Origin: Leptodactylus fallax
Lineage: Eukaryota > Chordata > Amphibia > Anura > Leptodactylidae
NCBI GenBank assembly: GCA_947044405.1
Contig: CAMRHE010000077.1
Location: forward strand, 2,728,001 to 2,792,000
Reading direction: 5' to 3'
Length of the DNA: 64,000 nucleotides
The position numbers and the translations under genes are program-made. Below, one piece after another: positions 59,044 to 64,000 of the stretch (its first letter is position 1; the number at the start of each line of letters is the position of its first letter). The notes under the pieces were generated by a model. The model was not told the DNA's origin. It saw nothing but the letters and a program-made list of their open reading frames with translations, and made no database searches.

Positions 59044-59730
59044 TATATATAATTTTTATTTATTTTAATTTTTTTTTTTGCATTTATTAGAACCCCCCTA
59101 GGGGGTCTGAACATTAATGCAATGCATTACAATGCTAATGAATTGCCACGCATTGCAAATTATCGGCGCTTCTATTGCAGGCTGCATAGAACAGCCTGCA
59201 GTAGAAGTAAATGGCAGACAAGCCTGGCCCACTGTCTACAGAGGGTCTGATGTAGTCTGAGACACGCCTCCTGCCTCATCTTTGTTTCAAGCTGCTCTCT
59301 CTCCCCCTTCGGATCTGCCTTTTCAGATGGTCTGCTGTGTATAAACACAAGTTATCAGAGACTCAGCAATTATCAGAGACTTCATTAAGACCGGGTAGAT
59401 TTGTGACTACAGCCTAACAGATAAACTAATAGTAATGTACCAGAATTCTGCCATAATTCTGGCGGGCCTGAATGACGGAGACCACGGCGCTAGTGTGAAC
59501 CTAGTCTTACTAAATTGCCAATAATTTCTGCAGATTTACTGAGGCAATAAGCCTTAGTAAAGGGTCACATTAATTCAGCGTTTTTACTAGTGGTTAATGC
59601 ACTATCCTTCTCTAGTTCTCCTGTGGCAATGCAGTACCCTTCCTTAGAGCTCCAGGGGTTAATACAGTGCACCCTAGGTGTATATACACTTTACATTGAA
59701 TGCTTATTTTAAATACAGTAAAAGCAAATC

Positions 59731-59965
59731 TTAAAGGGCTTCTGTGATCCTAAGGAAAAGTCATCAATATCAGATAAGTAGGGGACACTTGAAGCTCCCA
59801 ACAATGAGTTGTTCTCAGCAGCTGGTACACAGAGAACAGGGCATGAAGCAGACAGATCCGTTCTTAGCATAAGCTGTCTGCTTCCTGTTCCATTCTCTAT
59901 GCTAAGAACAACCGATCGATGGAAGTGTCAGGTGACAAGTCCCACCAATCTGAAAACGTCTTTAA
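59731..59965. mobile_element. T2-type TTAA MITE
   Basis: TTAAAGGGCTTCTGTGATCC to CTGAAAACGTCTTTAA, TTAA at 59731-59734 and 59962-59965. Arms include GAGTTGTTCTCAGCAGC and CTAAGAACAACC. The right TTAA is also the left end of the next repeat. Confidence 0.7.
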
Positions 59966-60670
59966 AGGGTACCTGAGGTTTCATTAGACTTTGAAATATC
60001 TGCAGGGCCTTGCTAGGCAGTTTGTTCTCTGGCTGTATAAGGCCAGGGGCGAGTACAATAATGAGAAGTCTGCCTTCGTCCCTATCCATTATAAGTACTA
60101 CTGGTAGTAGTTTCTTTACATATAATTTTGGTAGGAGTAACTGTAAAATAACAAACAAATAGCTGAGAAAAGTCCAAGAAAACATAATATGCAGGGCATG
60201 ATGCAGCTTAAAACATCCCTGACAAAGAAAAAGGGAAATCTAAGCATAACAAGGAAAGCTGCTTACGTCTATGACTAATATATCTCACGTAATGAAAACA
60301 TCTATTCAAAAATCAAAATAAATATACTCACTTTGACCTGTAAGAAACTTCTTTGCACTGTAGATGCTGGGAAAACTGTTCTATCATCCCCTCTCCTTTC
60401 ACTGTATGAAGAAAGCCAGTCCTTCCCTCCTGCACTCACTGTGAAACCCGTATAAATTTTCTTAATGGTATCTATGGAAGGACCTTCCCTAGTAACAGGA
60501 AGTGAACAGTAGATTAGCTAGAAGGGAGACACCTAGTGGCTGGAACTTTTGAGAGCTTTTTTTTTCCAGACAGAAAACGGCAAAATAATTAAAGTGCATT
60601 ACATTTTGGTCCAGAATTACATGCTCTATTAAATCAGACTAAGTTGTCTGGGAAGTTGGTGACCATTTAA
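59962..60670. mobile_element. Dispersed TTAA-type repeat, 0.7 kb
   Basis: Starts TTAAAGGGTACCTGAGGTTTC. The right part (60590-60670), with TACATTTTGGTCCAGAATTAC and CAGACTAAGTTGTCTGG, is the inverted relative of 41205-41225 plus 41485-41550. The right end ATTTAAAG is degraded. Non-coding. Confidence 0.6.
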
Positions 60671-61119
60671 AGTTTGCATTGTTGGATTTGTGTATGTTGT
60701 AATAAGGCAGCAAGTCCTGTAGTTGTGATAAAAGGAATTGATCATACTCCATAAGAGTTCTCTGTGTTGTCAAATGTGAACGTGGGCTGTTTGTCCATAA
60801 AACTAGAGAGTGCTAAATATATCAGTTTCTTCAGTCAAAGGTGTCCTCCCAAAAGTAGAAAAAGGGATGTGTTTAGGCTAAGTATACTTCATTCAAGGCT
60901 TGAGTAGTCACTTGAATGAAGCAGCTTTAATATGAATATGTAGAGGGAATTTCAATAAATACATTTAATGTAATATGTGACCTATGTAATATTGAAATTC
61001 TTACAATGATAAACATTTGTAATGCGCTTTTGTCACAGAGAATCAAAGCACAGGAAGCGTTGTGGAGTAGGGGAGTTAGTGGCTGGCATACAGGTTCTCA
61101 TCCCCAACACCCACAAGGG

Positions 61120-61300
61120 TCAGTTGTTTGTATGGGATGTCAATTTAGCTATCAGTATATTTTGGCCTAGGGGAGGAAACCCAAGCAAACACTGGGAGAA
61201 CATACAAACTCCATGCAGATGTTGCCCTTGGTTATATTTGAACCCAGGAACTCAGCCCTGCAAGGCAATAGTGCTACCCACTGAGCGTCCATGTATGCTT
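61120..61300 (-). mobile_element. tRNA-derived SINE (V-SINE-like)
   Basis: On the minus strand it reads CTCAGTGGGTAGCACT (A box), 30 bp later GGGTTCAAATATAACC (B box, 61230-61245), then the body GCATGGAGTTTGTATGTTCT and GGGTTTCCTCC. This is the arrangement of tRNA-headed SINEs widespread in fish and amphibians. The A box head is slightly mutated. Confidence 0.75.
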
Positions 61301-62180
61301 GTGGGCAGGAAATTTATGCAGAATACTGTAGAAACTGTTTTACCATCATGTAAGCATTTCATTAATACCTATTCTGTACCATTCCCACCAGGGGCATAGC
61401 TATAGGAAGCACAGCAGTAACAGTCGTAACCTGGCCTTGACCACTGAAGTGACCCTAGAGAGGTCCTTCTGTCACATATTATATACCACTATTCTAAATG
61501 GCACAAGGTTAGGTGGAGGGTCCATTACACATTGTACATTGGGAGCCAGGAGCTTCATGATACCCTTCTGATTCTGACTATATATTTACCATTGATTCTG
61601 CATTTTCATGCTTTTTCCCAAACATATTTCCTGCAGAATTTCTAAAGTTGCCTCCAAAGAGCAGGTCTGAACAGATGCTCCCGATGTCCCTGTCTGTGTC
61701 CTCTAAATTGTGCAGGAGTTGCAGACACAAAATGATGTGTTCTGGAAGGGCAAATTAATATTGAATGATGTTTGAAAGCACAAAGACGCTCTGTGAGTAC
61801 ACAGTATTGTGAGATGGAACGCAACGGGTCTAGCTAAGGCACATTGACTCTTTGCTGGACTTTAAGCAACACTTTGTTGGAGTAAAACATTTCATTTCCA
61901 AATTTGTCTATAAACCTGATGGTAGAATGATAATATAAGCAATTGGTAATGTGTACAAAGTCTTAGTTTTAGTACATATCTAGATATGCACATACTGTTC
62001 ATTTAAGTTATAGTAGTAGTAGGTAGTAGGTAGGTAGTAGTTTTGGTCACAGTTTGCTTTACTGCTTGTACAGTGACCAGCCACGTCACTACCACAATGA
62101 CAGAAGGCTGGTAAGATCTGCAGCACTGGAGTTTTTTTTTTTTTTTTTTTACTTAAAAAAAGAAACTGTTACATGAGAAT

Positions 62181-62356
62181 TAGAGATGAGCGAAATTTTC
62201 AAAAATTCGATTCGGCAACTTCGCCGAATTTTCCGATACGATTCTCTTCGATCCGAATTAATTTGCGGCGAATAAATAGCTATTTCCTGTCTGCAGAGAG
62301 CTGGGGTGGGCGGCAAAATGGCGGAAGCCCTTGGATGCTGCGGTCATGTCCCCCCT

Positions 62357-62400
<44 letters not shown>

Positions 62401-62635
62401 TCTATCTCTCCAGCACGGACAACTTTTATTCACGTGGAAGGATCTGCTAACAAGCAAAGACACGCCTACCCAATCACATCACTAGAGAATATCTTGTGAC
62501 CGTCTGATGTCACAAAGGTCCTTACGAAATATTTGTTACTGCGAAGCATCAGGAAATCCGGATTCCATGCGAATCGAACATTTCCTGAAATTCGGATCGA
62601 ATTCCACTTCTGCAGCTTAGATTTGCTCATCTCTA
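62181..62635. mobile_element. hAT-type MITE with 8-bp target duplication
   Basis: Identical 8-mers ATGAGAAT flank it (62173-62180 and 62636-62643). Ends TAGAGATGAGCGAA and TTGCTCATCTCTA are inverted, followed by AATTCGATTCGG/CGGATCGAATT. The 8-bp duplication points to hAT. A (CT)n tract lies inside at 62360-62411. Confidence 0.87.
62360..62411 (+). repeat. (CT)n / (CTCTAT)n microsatellite
   Basis: Uninterrupted CT units followed by three CTCTAT units, inside the hAT-type MITE. It explains the Ser/Leu run of an open frame here. Confidence 0.95.
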
Positions 62636-63562
62636 ATGAGAATGTTCTCAGCGATTGCTATGTACACACTTATAGTAGAACTGTATCTGATAGTAAATAG
62701 GGCATGATTACAACTAGATTTGTAAAAGATGGCATACAGCAGGCTTAAAAAGCCACAACATAGCTTAAAAACTGGATTGTGTGAACAAGAACCAACAATA
62801 GCATAAGAGTAATTACTTTAATATTAAGAAACTTTGCTTCAGTGCCTTCTGTAACCCTGAAATTCTATCAGAGAACGAGAGGGAGGGGTGACTGTGGGGT
62901 TCCACTTTTTCCCGAGTCCTGAATGTAGGTTAATCCAGCATTACATCTGTACAGTCCGTTTATGTTTTTAATATCCAGGAATCCTGCCACTCTGTGAATC
63001 GCCTCTTTACTTAACGCTCAGCTAATCCCAGTGTGAGGCAATTCCATTTTAAAAGATTTCATTAATGCGAATAATTCATTGAGCAATTTTATCCTGTGTT
63101 GGTCACATACATAGAGCCGGGACTGTACTGGGGTCTTCCCAATTACTACCAGTGAACGGTACTGGTCCTGCTGGTGAAATCTTCTTATTCCACTAAAGCG
63201 GTTTTTGGTTTTATTATACTCTCATTAGTCTTACTTATATGCAAGACCTCATTTACAATGCTTAGCAATCTATCAGTATTTGACTGCACTGGTCTAAGAC
63301 CATGGTACGTGTTCAATTTTTTAGCCCTATTTTGCCTCCAAGATTTACCATGTGTTTGCACCTATTTGGAAGGCTTGTACACTAAGCTTCTCAATGTGCA
63401 CTTTAAAAAACAAGAAGGGTCAGCTGTTCTCTAGGGCATGGACAGAGTACAAAAAAACTAAATATATGTCTGCACTGGGATCACAATTTCCTTGTGGTGA
63501 ATTTTTGCAAGATTACACACTTGTGACTATTTGGTAAATAAGGTGCATGTAAATATGTTACT

Positions 63563-63999
63563 TTAAAGGGAGTCTATCACCTCCCCCAAGCATATTCAAC
63601 TGCTAGCACTGCATTACAGTGATAAACATCATACCTTTGTTATATATATATATCAATTTTGTAGATTTAGAGAAAAACAACTTTGCCTTCAGCCCAGGGA
63701 GCACTGCTTTTGCTGCTCAAATAGGATGGTTGATGTCAGCAGTCAGAAGATCAACTCACACTGCACAAGGTGACACAGGCAGAAGATGGTAGAGGCCTGA
63801 GTGGCTACAGCAGTGCTCAAGGGAGCTGAAGGTCCACCCCCAGTGCACCAACGGCCTCATTTACATACAAATTAAAAGTTGTTTTTCTACAAAAGTGATT
63901 TACATAACAAGGATATGATATTTGTCACTCTGTGAATGCACTCTGTAATGCAGTGGTAACAATGGAATATGCTTAGGTGAGGTGGTAGACTCCCTTTAA
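63563..63999. mobile_element. T2-type TTAA MITE, complete
   Basis: TTAAAGGGAGTCTATCACCT to AGGTGGTAGACTCCCTTTAA, with TTAA at 63563-63566 and 63996-63999. The next arms are CCCAAGCATATTC/GAATATGCTTAGG and GCATTACAG/CTGTAATGC. It ends one base before the window end. Confidence 0.88.
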
Positions 64000-64000
64000 G

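Larger units (their letters stand above)
56659..59235 (-). mobile_element. Long TTAA element split by a Tc1 insertion
   Basis: Starts TTAACCCCTTCCTGCCGGAGG and runs in reverse orientation compared with 23541-24732 (AGAGCCATATGAGGTC, GGGAAGCTGGAAAAAAAAATC, CTTAATGTGTATGTGTTTC). After the Tc1 element it resumes with CCCCCCTAGGGGGTCTGA and AGGCTGCATAGAACAGCCTG. The far TTAA end is not clear. Confidence 0.75.
54553..64000 (+). other. vps8 3' UTR and downstream DNA without a recognised gene
   Basis: No second host gene is recognised on either strand. Repeats cover much of it: a TA-flanked MITE (54955-55111), long TTAA elements (55272-56012 and 56659-59235), a Tc1 element (57410-59043), TTAA MITEs (59731-59965, from 59962, and 63563-63999), a SINE (61120-61300) and a hAT-type MITE (62181-62635). 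Nothing is recognised in 56020-56650, 60700-61110, 61310-62170 or 62650-63560. Confidence 0.6.

Overview
The window is vertebrate nuclear DNA, most likely from a frog. The basis is one multi-exon gene with GT-AG introns, embedded in families typical of anuran genomes: TTAA-flanked T2/Kolobok-type MITEs, Tc1-like transposons, Harbinger- and hAT-type MITEs and tRNA-derived SINEs. No prokaryotic gene, CRISPR array or operon is present.

The single host gene is the 3' part of vps8, on the + strand. VPS8 is the CORVET-specific subunit of the class C tethering complex for early-endosome fusion. Fifteen coding exons lie between 1847 and 54552. They join without a break in reading phase into 496 codons plus a TAG stop. 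That is roughly the last third of a protein that is about 1,430 residues long in mammals. The 5' exons and promoter lie upstream of the window. The encoded part holds the end of the alpha-solenoid (exons at 1847-22473), a C-terminal RING-H2 finger split by a 12.8-kb intron (26725-26894 and 39659-39827), and a short acidic tail (42730-54552).

The introns and the 9.4 kb after the stop codon are mostly transposable elements, many nested or abutting. A reverse-transcriptase LINE at 11352-13020 sits inside a T2 MITE and faces a second truncated copy at 13343-14040 tail to tail. Tc1-like elements lie at 27715-29308 (inside a TTAA MITE), 51479-53134 (both long inverted repeats intact, one frameshifted region) and 57410-59043 (inside a long TTAA element). 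Deleted Tc1 relics are at 31537-32076 and from 35156. Long TTAA elements lie at 23541-24732, 37743-38035, 47189-48003, 55272-56012 and 56659-59235. Harbinger-type MITEs with TAA/TTA duplications lie at 1173, 34249, 41231 and 46423. hAT-type MITEs with exact 8-bp duplications lie at 30066 and 62181. A minus-strand L1-type remnant covers 42966-44280. A decayed tandem array of about 50-bp units lies at 45635-47040.

No second host gene is seen after 54552. No previously unknown biological system can be supported. The most unusual items are an 81-bp stop-free, frame-preserving vps8 intron, a 102-bp duplication starting at a splice donor, chains of transposons that reuse each other's TTAA ends, and the decayed tandem array.
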